A DNA stretch of 64,000 bases from Deferribacter desulfuricans SSM1 (GCF_000010985.1 NC_013939.1:1331501-1395500), one strand, 5' to 3'; numbered from the stretch's first letter, positions 16,427 to 24,940 are shown. Translations and numbers: made by a program. The notes: generated from the letters alone by a model not told the origin.

Positions 16427-17445
16427 ATCTTATACCAAGGAAAGTTTTTTTCAAAAACCTCTCTTTCACCTGGATCAAATTTAAACAGCTTTTCCCAGAT
16501 ATCGTCCTGCTCCATACAAAAGTAAATAAACACATTTTTCCAATAACTTCTGATTTTATTGACAACAAAACGCAACATATAAAGCCTCAAAGCTTTAAAA
16601 TATCTAAGTTTACCATCTCCAGCTTTAATAAATCTATTTTCAAATAGCATTGTTTGAGAAAATCTTTCCCTTACAATATCATATAACTCAGGAATAAACC
16701 TAAATGTAGAAATACTAATAAATTCAACACTATTTTCATCTATATTTTCAAACAACTCATCAATAACAGACGAATAACCCTCTTCAAAATCATCATAATA
16801 GATTAATGGGTCAAAATGGAATGATACTTTGTAACCGTATTCTGAGCATTTTTTTGCTGCCTCAATCCTATCCTTAATTGGAGCAGCGTAGAGTTCCTCT
16901 TTTTCTGCAATAAATTCTGGATTTAAACTCCATGATACTACAATATTTTTGGGATTTATATTTAGTAAATTTTGAATATTTTTTGATTTTGTTTTAAACT
17001 CGAATTGGATGTTTTCAAGATTATTAACAATATCTGCATAAAATTTTGAAAATTCAAAAATATTATCAAGTGCAAGGCTATCAGATAGCTCACCTGTACC
17101 AAGTCTGTATCTACCTCTTTTATTTAGCTCAATAATCTCCCTTTTGATCAAATCTGTTTTAGAATAAATTTTTATATACTCATGATTTAAATAAACTTGC
17201 AAAATACAATACTTGCAATCAAAAGGGCATCCTTCAATTGCATCCACAACTTGATAGTTACAACACCTATAATTTTTTGTCGCAGGACAAGGATGCACAA
17301 ACTTGTTTAGATTGCTAGTTATAACAATATTTCTTTTAGAATCTTCAACTATCGATATATCATCAATCATTTCAAAATTTATACCTTTTTTCTCTAACGT
17401 TTTAACAGGTAATGAGTTAAGAGAATCTTTTTCAACATAAATCAT
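16423..17445 (-). CDS. SPL-like radical SAM protein (SplB-related)
   Basis: 340 residues with the spore photoproduct lyase-type cluster motif C73-x3-C77-x2-C80 (EGCPFDCKYCILQ) and further SPL-like segments (VSWSLNPEF, FHFDPLIYY). True SPL repairs UV-induced spore photoproduct in endospores and uses a conserved Cys (CTSD region) to return hydrogen. Here the corresponding segment reads GTGELSDSLALD with no cysteine, so the protein is more likely a relative of unknown reaction, as found in non-sporulating bacteria. It overlaps the unknown upstream gene by 14 bp and the ROK gene by 4 bp, so it is part of the smc-ftsY operon. Confidence 0.85.
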   Translation of the reverse strand: MIYVEKDSLNSLPVKTLEKKGINFEMIDDISIVEDSKRNIVITSNLNKFVHPCPATKNYRCCNYQVVDAIEGCPFDCKYCILQVYLNHEYIKIYSKTDLIKREIIELNKRGRYRLGTGELSDSLALDNIFEFSKFYADIVNNLENIQFEFKTKSKNIQNLLNINPKNIVVSWSLNPEFIAEKEELYAAPIKDRIEAAKKCSEYGYKVSFHFDPLIYYDDFEEGYSSVIDELFENIDENSVEFISISTFRFIPELYDIVRERFSQTMLFENRFIKAGDGKLRYFKALRLYMLRFVVNKIRSYWKNVFIYFCMEQDDIWEKLFKFDPGEREVFEKNFPWYKI

Positions 17446-18250
17446 ATTTTTTCAACTTTTCATAAAAATTTTTCACTTTATCTCCATTTTTACTCATAAA
17501 ATTTATCTTTTCATAAAAATCATCTGATGAGCCTATTCCAAAAGTCACGTTTAAAATGCAATTTTCAAAATTAGAAATACTATCAAACCTGATATTTTTA
17601 GCTTTAAATATTTTATTCAAATTAAATAAATCATCCATTACATCAAAATAATAAATATTTTTTTCTCTAATAATTTTATTCAGATAATTCTCATCATAAA
17701 AATCAATATCAATCAACCTAGCATAATCATAAAGCAAATTAAGTAAATTTCTAAAATCCCCAACACTTGGCTTATTTTTCTTATTCAAAAAGTCATAAAC
17801 AATCTTTTTATGGTTATCTTTTAGGTTAAAAAATACACCCAACTGTTTGAGAGTTATGTTTTTCTCAACTATGTAATCTTTAAAATTTTCAGGCAACTCT
17901 TTAATCTTTTTTAAAATTTCAAAGTTTTTTCTCCCTTTTATATTTTTTTGTTCAAAAATCTTTACCCCTTTGTAATCTAAATCAAATTTATCAATCACAC
18001 TTAGCAAGTTTGATAATTCTACTAAACTGATGTCATCCGTTAAGGTAGTTTGAAAATTTATTAAATCTTTCAAACCTTCAAATTCTATTAGAAAAACACC
18101 ACTACCTGAATAGCTAAAATTATTTAACTGAAAATAATTATCATTAAATTTGGCTATTATTGGCGGATAAATATTTTTAAAACTCCTTTTATAAAACCAG
18201 TTTAAAGTCTCTTTATCAATAGAGCTATTAAAATCTTTTTCAAATATCAT
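17432..18250 (-). CDS. Unknown protein between ftsY and the SPL-like gene, 272 aa
   Basis: I do not recognise this protein. It has no signal peptide and no membrane segment and is rich in Asn, Lys, Phe and Asp. There is a helical stretch around residues 125-165 (VEKNITLKQLGVFFNLKD, then NKKNKPSVGDF) that could be a helix-turn-helix-like unit, but this is weak. The ATG at 18250 is preferred (GAGAAG lies 10 nt upstream); ATG 18259 is an alternative, and both overlap the ftsY stop. The 14-bp overlap with the SPL-like gene suggests the two proteins work together, which is inference. Confidence 0.65.
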   Translation of the reverse strand: MIFEKDFNSSIDKETLNWFYKRSFKNIYPPIIAKFNDNYFQLNNFSYSGSGVFLIEFEGLKDLINFQTTLTDDISLVELSNLLSVIDKFDLDYKGVKIFEQKNIKGRKNFEILKKIKELPENFKDYIVEKNITLKQLGVFFNLKDNHKKIVYDFLNKKNKPSVGDFRNLLNLLYDYARLIDIDFYDENYLNKIIREKNIYYFDVMDDLFNLNKIFKAKNIRFDSISNFENCILNVTFGIGSSDDFYEKINFMSKNGDKVKNFYEKLKKYDLC

Positions 18251-18251
18251 A

Positions 18252-19418
18252 CTAGTCATTCTTCTCAAATAATGCATCTACAAAAGTTTTAGCATCAAAA
18301 GGTTTTAAATCATCCATCCCTTCACCAAAACCAATAAATTTTACCGGTATTTTTAATTCATCTACAATACCAACAATTACGCCACCTTTTGCAGTCCCAT
18401 CAAGCTTTGTTAAAACAATACCTGTTACTCCCACTGCCTCATTAAATATTTTTGCCTGATTTATTGCATTCTGCCCACTTGTAGCATCCAACACCAACAA
18501 AATTTCATGAGGAGCATTTGGCATCTCCTTCTTAACTACCCTAACTATTTTCTTCAACTCATTCATAAGGTTATATTTCGTATGTAATCTACCAGCAGTA
18601 TCAGCTATCAAAACATCGTACCCTTTAGCTTTGGCAGACACTACAGCATCATAAATTACTGCTGCAGGGTCGCTACCTTCCTGCTGTTTAACAATGGGGA
18701 CATCCACTCTATCAGCCCAAACCTGCAATTGATCAATAGCAGCCGCCCTAAATGTATCTCCTGCAGCAAGCATAGTTTTTAAGCCGTTGTCTTTAAACAT
18801 CTTAGCAATCTTTGCTATAGTTGTAGTTTTTCCTACACCATTTACACCCACAACCAAAATCACATAAGGTTTTTCATCCACCTGCTTTAAGGAATTATCA
18901 ATATTTAGAATTTCAAAGATTTTATTTTTTATAGAATTCTTTAAATCTTCTGGATTTTTCAATACTTTCCTAGAAACCTCATCTCTTACTGCATCAATAA
19001 TTTTTAATGTTGTATTTATACCTATATCTGAAGTAACAAAAAGCTCTTCAAGTTCTTCAAGCAACTCCTCATCAATTTCCTTTTTCCCTAAAAATATAGT
19101 TTCTATACCACCAACAAGTTTATTTGATGTTTTTGATAAACCATTTCTTAATCTTTTTAAAAACCCAGCCTTTTTTTCCTTTGAATTATCTCCCTTTGCT
19201 ACTAATTCTTCTACTTCACTTTCAAATTCCGCATCAGTTTTTTTCTCATCTTCTATTGTTACATTTTCACTACTTTCTTCTTTAACTTCCTCTTCATCCT
19301 TTTCTTCCAACTCAGTTACTTGCTCATTTTCCTCAAGCTGACTCTCATCAATTACAGATTCTTCATTTGAAACCTTTTCATCACTTTTTTTTCTCTTAAA
19401 AATATCAAAAAACCCCAT
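18252..19418 (-). CDS. ftsY: Signal recognition particle receptor FtsY
   Basis: The SRP receptor GTPase that docks ribosome-nascent chain complexes at the inner membrane. It has 388 residues. The first 95 are strongly acidic (runs of Glu and Asp), the membrane/translocon-targeting A domain. An N domain follows (about 95-175) and then the G domain with VVGVNGVGKTTTIAKIAKMF (G1), DTFRAAAIDQL, DTAGRLHTKYN (G3), TKLDGTAKGG (G4) and FIGFGEGMDDLKPFD at the end. The start follows GAGGAG. The gene is 2 nt downstream of the small unknown gene and upstream of the 272-aa unknown, within the smc operon. Confidence 0.97.
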   Translation of the reverse strand: MGFFDIFKRKKSDEKVSNEESVIDESQLEENEQVTELEEKDEEEVKEESSENVTIEDEKKTDAEFESEVEELVAKGDNSKEKKAGFLKRLRNGLSKTSNKLVGGIETIFLGKKEIDEELLEELEELFVTSDIGINTTLKIIDAVRDEVSRKVLKNPEDLKNSIKNKIFEILNIDNSLKQVDEKPYVILVVGVNGVGKTTTIAKIAKMFKDNGLKTMLAAGDTFRAAAIDQLQVWADRVDVPIVKQQEGSDPAAVIYDAVVSAKAKGYDVLIADTAGRLHTKYNLMNELKKIVRVVKKEMPNAPHEILLVLDATSGQNAINQAKIFNEAVGVTGIVLTKLDGTAKGGVIVGIVDELKIPVKFIGFGEGMDDLKPFDAKTFVDALFEKND

Positions 19419-19420
19419 AC

Positions 19421-19720
19421 TTACTCCTCTATAATATTTTTTATAATTTTTTTAAGTTTTTCATATTCGTATCTGTCATAAATATGCATATAAAAAAAAG
19501 CAAAAAAATAATCACCTAAATTTACAAATAAAACTTTTATAAAGTCAAATTCAAATATGCCTTCTCCAAAACATTTCAACCCTTTTACAGCATTATAAAG
19601 ATGATTTGCTATCATTAGATAGTCATACTCTTCATCTTTATCTAATTTATTAGCATAAACAAGCTCACCAATTTCATCAATTATCAAAAACTTATAATTA
19701 GAATTTATATTTCTAAACAT
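19421..19720 (-). CDS. Unknown small protein between smc and ftsY, 99 aa
   Basis: No secure family. The pattern NYKFLIIDEIGELVYANKLD, a helix, then two beta-like segments and a final charged helix faintly resembles a roadblock/LC7-type fold, but I cannot confirm this. It is soluble, with many aromatic residues (Phe and Tyr). The ATG at 19720 overlaps the smc stop by 8 bp, and ftsY starts 2 nt after its stop, so translation is coupled on both sides. Confidence 0.6.
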   Translation of the reverse strand: MFRNINSNYKFLIIDEIGELVYANKLDKDEEYDYLMIANHLYNAVKGLKCFGEGIFEFDFIKVLFVNLGDYFFAFFYMHIYDRYEYEKLKKIIKNIIEE

Positions 19721-22700
19721 TTTCAAGTTTTACTGATAAGACCTTAGAAATTCCTGGCTCCTGCATAGTAATTCCATAAAGAGAATCAGCACCAGACATA
19801 GTTTTTTGATTGTGAGTTATAATAACAAATTGAGTATCCTGTGAAAGTTTTTTAACAATCTTTAGGAACCTGTCAATATTTGCATCATCTAAAGGAGCAT
19901 CCACCTCATCTAAAAAACAAAAAGGTGTAGGTTTGTATAAAAACATGGCAAAAATAAGAGTACATGCAGTCATTGCTTTTTCACCACCAGATAGTAAATT
20001 CATATTAGTTAATTTCTTACCTGGTGGCTGAACAAATATTTCCACCCCAGTTTCAAGTATATTATCTGGTTGGGTTAATTTCAGCTCAGACTTACCATTA
20101 CCAAATAATAGTTTAAAGACATCATTAAAGTTTTTAGATACCACTTCGAAGGTAGCTTTAAATCTGTTCACTGTATCTTCATCTATTTCATTTATTAACT
20201 TTTGAATACTCTCGATAGATTTTTCCAGGTCTGCTCTCTGTTCAGTTAAAAAATGGTATCTTTCAGTAAGCGAGTTGTATTCCTCTTCAGCAGCCATATT
20301 TAATGGTCCTAAACCCTCTATTTCTTCTAAATATTTATTGTACATATCCCTATTTCTTTTCTGAGAAAAAGATTCATTTATGTAACGCATATAATTTTCA
20401 TCAATATGCTCATGAAATGTTTCAAAATATTTTTCTCTAATATTATCAAATTTTGCTCTTATACCAGCAAGTTTTATTTCATTGTTGTAAATTTGCTTTT
20501 CACAATCTTCAAATTCAAAACGTAAACTCTTTATTTTATCTTCCAACCTGTTTAGTTCTTCCTCATATTCTAAAATCTCTTTCTCTGTAGCCTCTTTTAA
20601 GTCAATCAACTCTAGTTTCTTCTTCTGCAACTGCTTTAAAATTTCAGATTTTTCAACCAACGCATTTTTCCAATTAGTAACATCAACTGTTAATAGCTTT
20701 GTTAATCTTTCCTGCTTGTGCTTAAGTTGAGTAATCAAACTGTTTAAATCTTTCTCAACATATATTTGCTCCCTTTTCTTTGCGTTTAATGATTCTTCAA
20801 GCCTTTTATTTTCAATCATCAACTCAGTAAATTCATCCTTTTCTTGATCATATTTCTCTTCATAAAAACTTAACTCTTCCTCAATATCATCTTTTTGATC
20901 ATCAATCTCTTTCAATTGATTTGCAATAAGTTCTATATCATTTTTAAGTTTAGAAATCTCCTCTTCCGCCTTTTTTACCGAAGCAACTAAAACCTCTTTT
21001 TCCTTTATTATCAAAGCAATATTCTTTGATAACCTTTCAATAAAATCTTTTTCAGATTCGATTTCACTTTTCTTTTTCTCATAAGAAATTTTCAACTCAT
21101 TAAAATGATTAAATAACTTATCTTTTTCACTTTCTGTTTTAATAAACTCTTCTTTCAATTTTTTATTTTTAACCTCTATTTCTGTAATTTCCTTATCTAA
21201 AACAGCTATCTCTTTTTCTAAAGACTCAACTTTTTCCCTTAATTCTTTTAAAACAACTCTATAGTCCTTTTTTGAAAACTTTCTGTATATATGATTGAAA
21301 TTAAAAATATTTTCATTTAACTTTTCATAATTAGATGCAATTAGCCATTTTTCAATATTTTCAATATTCGACTTAAAAGTGAACTTTATACTAATATCTT
21401 TTTTAGAAAGAAATTCTAAGATTTCTTCTTTTTTAACGTCATCAAAAACAATAACATCGGAAAATTCCAACAAAAGCTCTTCATCAATCCCCTTTATAAA
21501 ATCAATAAGCAGCCCTTGCTGAAATTCTTTTAAAAAGTCTACGGAATTATTTTCACCAAATGTATAATTATCTATTTGATTTAATATCAGTTTAATCTCT
21601 TTTTCGTAACTTTCTTTTAATAATTTTTTATCACTTAGTTTCTTTTCATTTTCTTTTATATCTTCTGCTAATTTAGCAATTGCTTTATTAAGCTTTTCAT
21701 ACTCGTCTTTTACAATATTGATATCCTCATACAATCTTTCTAAATCACTCTTTTGATTTTCGACAAATTGCTTTTTTGTATTTAATTCGGATTCAAAGTT
21801 ACTTTTTTCTGTATCTTTAGCTTTTATAGATTTCTGGTAATTTTCTAATTCTGTTTCATATCTAATCAGTAAATTTCTTTTTTCTGCAAGTTTATCAGCT
21901 AAACCAAGGTATTTTTCATCTAAAGTAGATACTTCATCTTTTAAATCTTCAATTTTTATTTCATACTCGTTTAGTATTTCCTCTTTTTCCTTTAGATGAT
22001 AATCTATCTCTTTTTTACTATTATCAATATCTTTAATTGCACTTATTAACTCATCTCTTCTCGTATTCAACTCTTTAATTTTACTCTCTAATTCAGAAAT
22101 TTCATGTTTTAAAGACTCTTTCCTTCTGCCAGCACCATCAATATTGTTTTGTAAAAGTTTAATTTCATTTTCAACACCGAAAATTTTATTATTTATTTCA
22201 ATTAACTGATCAGAATATTTCTTTAAATCACCTCTTTTTTCAGATAATTTGTTTTTAATGCTATTATACTCTTTCTCTTTATCGTTTAAATCTGTTTGCA
22301 ATGAGCTATGTTTCAATTTCAACTCATTTATGCAATTTATCAAAACAGAGTAATCATCTTTAAGTTTTTTGTACAAATTTGAGTAATATTCTTGGTCAAG
22401 TTTTTCCAGCTCAGATTTAATTTCACGGTATTTTTTCAATTTATTTACTTGGTTTTCAAGTATATTTCTGTTTTTTTCAACTTCACCAATGATGTCAGCT
22501 AATCTCTGCAAATTCTCTTTTGTTGATGAAAGCTTACTTAGAGCTTCCTTTTTTCTCTCTTTAAACTTTGTGATACCGGCAATTTCATCAAAAAATAGCC
22601 TCATTTCTTCTGGAGAAGCTTGAATTATCTTTTCAACTTTACCTTGCTCTATTATGGATATGCTTCTAGCACCTATTCCAGTATCATAAAAAAGTTCTCT

Positions 22701-23081
22701 TATATCTTTTAATCTACATTTTTTACCATTTATCAAATACTCCCTTTCCCCAGTCCTGTAATACTTTCTCGTAATTGAAATTTCTGATAGAGTTCCCCAT
22801 TTTTCTGCAATATGTTCAGCAACATCAGAAACTACTAAGGTTACTTCGCAATAGCCGGATGGTTTTCTGTTTTCACTTCCTGCAAAAATCACATCATCCA
22901 TACTATCGCCACGGAGCTCTTTAGGGCTCTGCTCTCCAAAGACCCATCTGATAGCATCAAGAATATTACTTTTTCCACTCCCATTAGGTCCAACTATACA
23001 CGTAATGCCATCAGGAAATTCAATGACAGTTTTATCTACAAAAGATTTAAATCCTTGTAATATAAGTTTTCTAAATTTCAC
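19713..23081 (-). CDS. smc: Chromosome segregation ATPase SMC
   Basis: An ATPase that organises and compacts the chromosome, normally with ScpA and ScpB. The 1122 residues show the full architecture: N-terminal Walker A (GPNGSGKSNILDAIRWVFG), a long coiled coil (about 165-500), a hinge region near 505-620, a second coiled coil (about 640-900), then the C-terminal ABC signature NLLSGGEKAMTA and Walker B FCFLDEVDAPLDD with the D-loop and the switch histidine (VIITHNQKTM). The length is near the family norm of about 1150-1190. It starts at GTG 23081 behind GAGGG. It is the first gene of the minus-strand operon reaching to the CHASE2 cyclase. ScpA/ScpB are not in this window. Confidence 0.96.
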   Translation of the reverse strand: MKFRKLILQGFKSFVDKTVIEFPDGITCIVGPNGSGKSNILDAIRWVFGEQSPKELRGDSMDDVIFAGSENRKPSGYCEVTLVVSDVAEHIAEKWGTLSEISITRKYYRTGEREYLINGKKCRLKDIRELFYDTGIGARSISIIEQGKVEKIIQASPEEMRLFFDEIAGITKFKERKKEALSKLSSTKENLQRLADIIGEVEKNRNILENQVNKLKKYREIKSELEKLDQEYYSNLYKKLKDDYSVLINCINELKLKHSSLQTDLNDKEKEYNSIKNKLSEKRGDLKKYSDQLIEINNKIFGVENEIKLLQNNIDGAGRRKESLKHEISELESKIKELNTRRDELISAIKDIDNSKKEIDYHLKEKEEILNEYEIKIEDLKDEVSTLDEKYLGLADKLAEKRNLLIRYETELENYQKSIKAKDTEKSNFESELNTKKQFVENQKSDLERLYEDINIVKDEYEKLNKAIAKLAEDIKENEKKLSDKKLLKESYEKEIKLILNQIDNYTFGENNSVDFLKEFQQGLLIDFIKGIDEELLLEFSDVIVFDDVKKEEILEFLSKKDISIKFTFKSNIENIEKWLIASNYEKLNENIFNFNHIYRKFSKKDYRVVLKELREKVESLEKEIAVLDKEITEIEVKNKKLKEEFIKTESEKDKLFNHFNELKISYEKKKSEIESEKDFIERLSKNIALIIKEKEVLVASVKKAEEEISKLKNDIELIANQLKEIDDQKDDIEEELSFYEEKYDQEKDEFTELMIENKRLEESLNAKKREQIYVEKDLNSLITQLKHKQERLTKLLTVDVTNWKNALVEKSEILKQLQKKKLELIDLKEATEKEILEYEEELNRLEDKIKSLRFEFEDCEKQIYNNEIKLAGIRAKFDNIREKYFETFHEHIDENYMRYINESFSQKRNRDMYNKYLEEIEGLGPLNMAAEEEYNSLTERYHFLTEQRADLEKSIESIQKLINEIDEDTVNRFKATFEVVSKNFNDVFKLLFGNGKSELKLTQPDNILETGVEIFVQPPGKKLTNMNLLSGGEKAMTACTLIFAMFLYKPTPFCFLDEVDAPLDDANIDRFLKIVKKLSQDTQFVIITHNQKTMSGADSLYGITMQEPGISKVLSVKLENV

Positions 23082-23191
23082 TTTTCCCTCTTACATGAAA
23101 ATAACATAGACTTATACACGAAAAGTTAAAAATTTTCCATAACTTAATTATCTTTAGTACTCAAATCAAAATTAAGAATAACAGTTAACTG

Positions 23192-23410
23192 TTATAAATA
23201 AATTTCATGTTTTGTTTTACATTTTGTACATTCTACAGTCAATTTTCTTCTGTCAGTATCCTTTTCATATGAGCAATAAAGCTCTTTGTGATAGGTATTC
23301 CCTTCGCATTTTTCACAATAGTATTTCCTAACTCCAATATTACAACCATTAATAAAACAAAAAAGGAAAAAACCGGCCACAAATATAATAAACATTGCTA
23401 TATAGATCAT
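23192..23410 (-). CDS. Small membrane protein with zinc-ribbon cysteines, 72 aa
   Basis: An N-terminal hydrophobic helix (about residues 1-22) is followed by a polar domain with two CxxC knuckles, CEKC and CTKC, about 27 residues apart, which suggests a small zinc ribbon. The family is not recognised. The ATG at 23410 follows AGGTGAGG and lies only 16 nt after the 3' end of tRNA-Arg with no terminator between, so tRNA and mRNA are probably made as one transcript. A GTG at 23422 would start 4 nt after the tRNA and is less likely. Confidence 0.65.
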   Translation of the reverse strand: MIYIAMFIIFVAGFFLFCFINGCNIGVRKYYCEKCEGNTYHKELYCSYEKDTDRRKLTVECTKCKTKHEIYL

Positions 23411-23426
23411 AATCAACCTCACCTAA

Positions 23427-23499
23427 CGGGCGGTGGGAGACTCGAACTCCCACACCAGGTTCCGGAGACCTGCGCTCTATCCTGTTGAGCTAACCGCCC
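23427..23499 (-). tRNA. tRNA-Arg (anticodon CCG)
   Basis: A complete cloverleaf: acceptor GGGCGGT pairing with ACCGCCC, D arm GCTC/GAGC, anticodon arm CAGGT-CTCCGGA-ACCTG with anticodon CCG, and T arm with TTCGAGT. The discriminator is G. The CCA end is not encoded. Confidence 0.95.
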
Positions 23500-23506
23500 T
23501 AAATAG

Positions 23507-23530
23507 TGTATAATTATCATCGAGAGTGTT
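23507..23530 (-). promoter_or_regulatory. Possible tRNA-Arg promoter reaching into the MITE end
   Basis: Minus strand: TTGTGC, about 18 bp, then TATACA (23512-23507), just upstream of the tRNA 5' end at 23499. The -35 candidate lies in the TTGCACAATA terminal repeat of the neighbouring element. The match is weak. Confidence 0.3.
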
Positions 23531-23750
23531 GCACAATAATAATTGCTTAAGCACCTTAGATTGCTTCGCTAACGCTCGCAATGACTGCGTTTTTTGGTCA
23601 TTGCGACCCCGCCATTTAGTAGTAAATTTTAAAATTAAAACTTTTGGTGTGTATAGTATTCGCATATATAATTTTAAATTTTTGAAGTTAAATAGCGGGG
23701 GAAGCAATCTCAAAACTATAGTGATATAAAAAAAAGTTCTATTGTGCAAC
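23528..23750. repeat. MITE-like element, 223 bp, with nested palindromes
   Basis: The terminal inverted repeats are GTTGCACAATA (23528-23538) and TATTGTGCAAC (23740-23750). Inside, AGATTGCTTC (23558-23567) pairs with GAAGCAATCT (23701-23710), TCGCAATGAC (23576-23585) with GTCATTGCGA (23597-23606), and CCCCGCCATTTA (23607-23618) with TAAATAGCGGGG (23689-23700, one mismatch). It has no coding capacity. Parts recur at 1061-1145 and 2986-3059. The open frames across it are chance. Confidence 0.75.
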
Positions 23751-23781
23751 GGCCTCATCATCATTTAAAGATACATATTTA

Positions 23782-24045
23782 TTATTTTTCTTCAACAATA
23801 TATGTACCATTTATAATTACAGATTTTCCATCATCATCAATAAAATACAAACTGCTACCCTTTCTCTCTATATTAAATCTACCTTCCCATCTTCTAATAA
23901 TCTGTCCATTATCAGCATATAACGTTATCACCCTTTTGATACCAATAGTTTCAGCTTGAAAATCTTTAATCTTCTTCTTTTGATTTTGTGTGCAACCAAA
24001 TAGAATTACAACAAATAAAATAGTAAAAACATATTTTTTTAACAT
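23782..24045 (-). CDS. Small lipoprotein, 87 aa
   Basis: A lipoprotein signal, MLKKYVFTILFVVILFGC, has its lipobox LFGC with the lipidated Cys at residue 18. A lysine-rich linker follows, then a short beta-rich domain (IKRVITLYADNGQIIRRWEG and a DDDGKSVIINGTYIVEE end). The family is not recognised. The domain may be a small beta-barrel that binds an envelope component, which is inference. It lies downstream of the 52-aa membrane microprotein, on the same strand, with a gap of about 20 nt, so it could be the last gene of the glcD-glcF-fadR operon. Confidence 0.65.
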   Translation of the reverse strand: MLKKYVFTILFVVILFGCTQNQKKKIKDFQAETIGIKRVITLYADNGQIIRRWEGRFNIERKGSSLYFIDDDGKSVIINGTYIVEEK

Positions 24046-24062
24046 TCAAACACTCCAAATGT

Positions 24063-24221
24063 TCATCTTTTATAAATATAATCAATAAAACTACTAAACA
24101 CCTTAGCTAAAAAAAGATAAAACACAATAGCTAATCTCACCAATCTTGGTACAGGGAAAATAAAAGCCAATACCAAAACAAGATATCTCACAGACTTTTT
24201 TAAAAAATCAATAAAACTCAT
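24063..24221 (-). CDS. Membrane microprotein coupled to the FadR-type regulator, 52 aa
   Basis: The ATG overlaps the regulator's stop as ATGA (24218-24221), and the frame stays open for 52 codons. The product starts MSFIDFLKKSVRYLVLVLAF and is mostly hydrophobic, with an IFPVPRLVRL turn between two membrane segments and a basic end (YIYKR). It is not a recognised family. The stop-start overlap, the hydrophobic pattern and the lack of any competing frame support a real gene. Confidence 0.5.
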   Translation of the reverse strand: MSFIDFLKKSVRYLVLVLAFIFPVPRLVRLAIVFYLFLAKVFSSFIDYIYKR

Positions 24222-24940
24222 ACTTTCTTACTATCCTCATCAACTATAGCTTTTAATGAATCCATTACATAATTCATATGATTAAGCATAGCATTATATG
24301 CCTCTAATGGGTCTCTATTTTTTATTGCAGTAAAAATAGCTTTGTGCTGTTTGTATAACAGATCGTGTTTATAATAATCGTTATATAACCTTTTTCTCAC
24401 CTCATAAGAAATCTTTTCTATCCATTGATATATAGTGTTCATTATATGGATTAAAAAAATATTTTTTGTTGCATAACTTATTGTAGAATGAAAATCAGCA
24501 TCTGAATCATAACCTATCTGCCCACCTTTTAATGCATCTTCCATCTCAGCTAAATACTGCTCAAGCTGATTAATCTCTTTTTCTGTAATTCGTTCTGCAG
24601 CAGTATAGGCTGCCCATGTTTCCAAAATTTTTCTCACTTCCATTATATCTAAAATTGCATCCTTTTTATTCGCAGCATATTCTTCAAAAGCATTATCAAC
24701 TATCTCATCACCAAGCGATTTAACAAATGTCCCACCACCTTGCCTTTGCTCAAGCAACCCTTTTGCTTCTAATTTATTTATCGCCTCTCTTAATGTAGGC
24801 CTACTCACCCCCATCTGAGTAGCTAGCTCTCTTTCTGGAGGCAATTTATCCCCAGGCTTTAATTTCCCTTCGATAATTAACTCTTTAATCTGCTCAAAAA
24901 CCTCATCACTAATCCTTTTTGGTTTTATTTTACGAAACAT
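24218..24940 (-). CDS. FadR/GntR-family transcriptional regulator (FCD domain)
   Basis: A DNA-binding regulator of 240 residues. It has an N-terminal winged helix (about 1-75; LKPGDKLPPERELATQMGVSRPTLREAINKLEAKG is the classical GntR helix-turn-helix region, cited here in parts) and a C-terminal all-helical FCD ligand domain (about 85-230) with DADFHSTISYAT as part of the metal/ligand site. LldR, PdhR and GlcC belong to this group and bind TGGTNNNACCA-like sites. Two exact matches lie in the divergent promoter region at 27557-27567 and 27635-27645, so the likely ligand is lactate, glycolate or pyruvate. It overlaps the GlcF-type gene by 11 bp and the microprotein by 4 bp. Confidence 0.9.
   Translation of the reverse strand: MFRKIKPKRISDEVFEQIKELIIEGKLKPGDKLPPERELATQMGVSRPTLREAINKLEAKGLLEQRQGGGTFVKSLGDEIVDNAFEEYAANKKDAILDIMEVRKILETWAAYTAAERITEKEINQLEQYLAEMEDALKGGQIGYDSDADFHSTISYATKNIFLIHIMNTIYQWIEKISYEVRKRLYNDYYKHDLLYKQHKAIFTAIKNRDPLEAYNAMLNHMNYVMDSLKAIVDEDSKKV

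Noticed and set aside
23477-23764. Open frames on both strands across the tRNA-Arg upstream region
   Set aside because: They lie over the nested-palindrome repeat and into the tRNA, with no ribosome site or family similarity.
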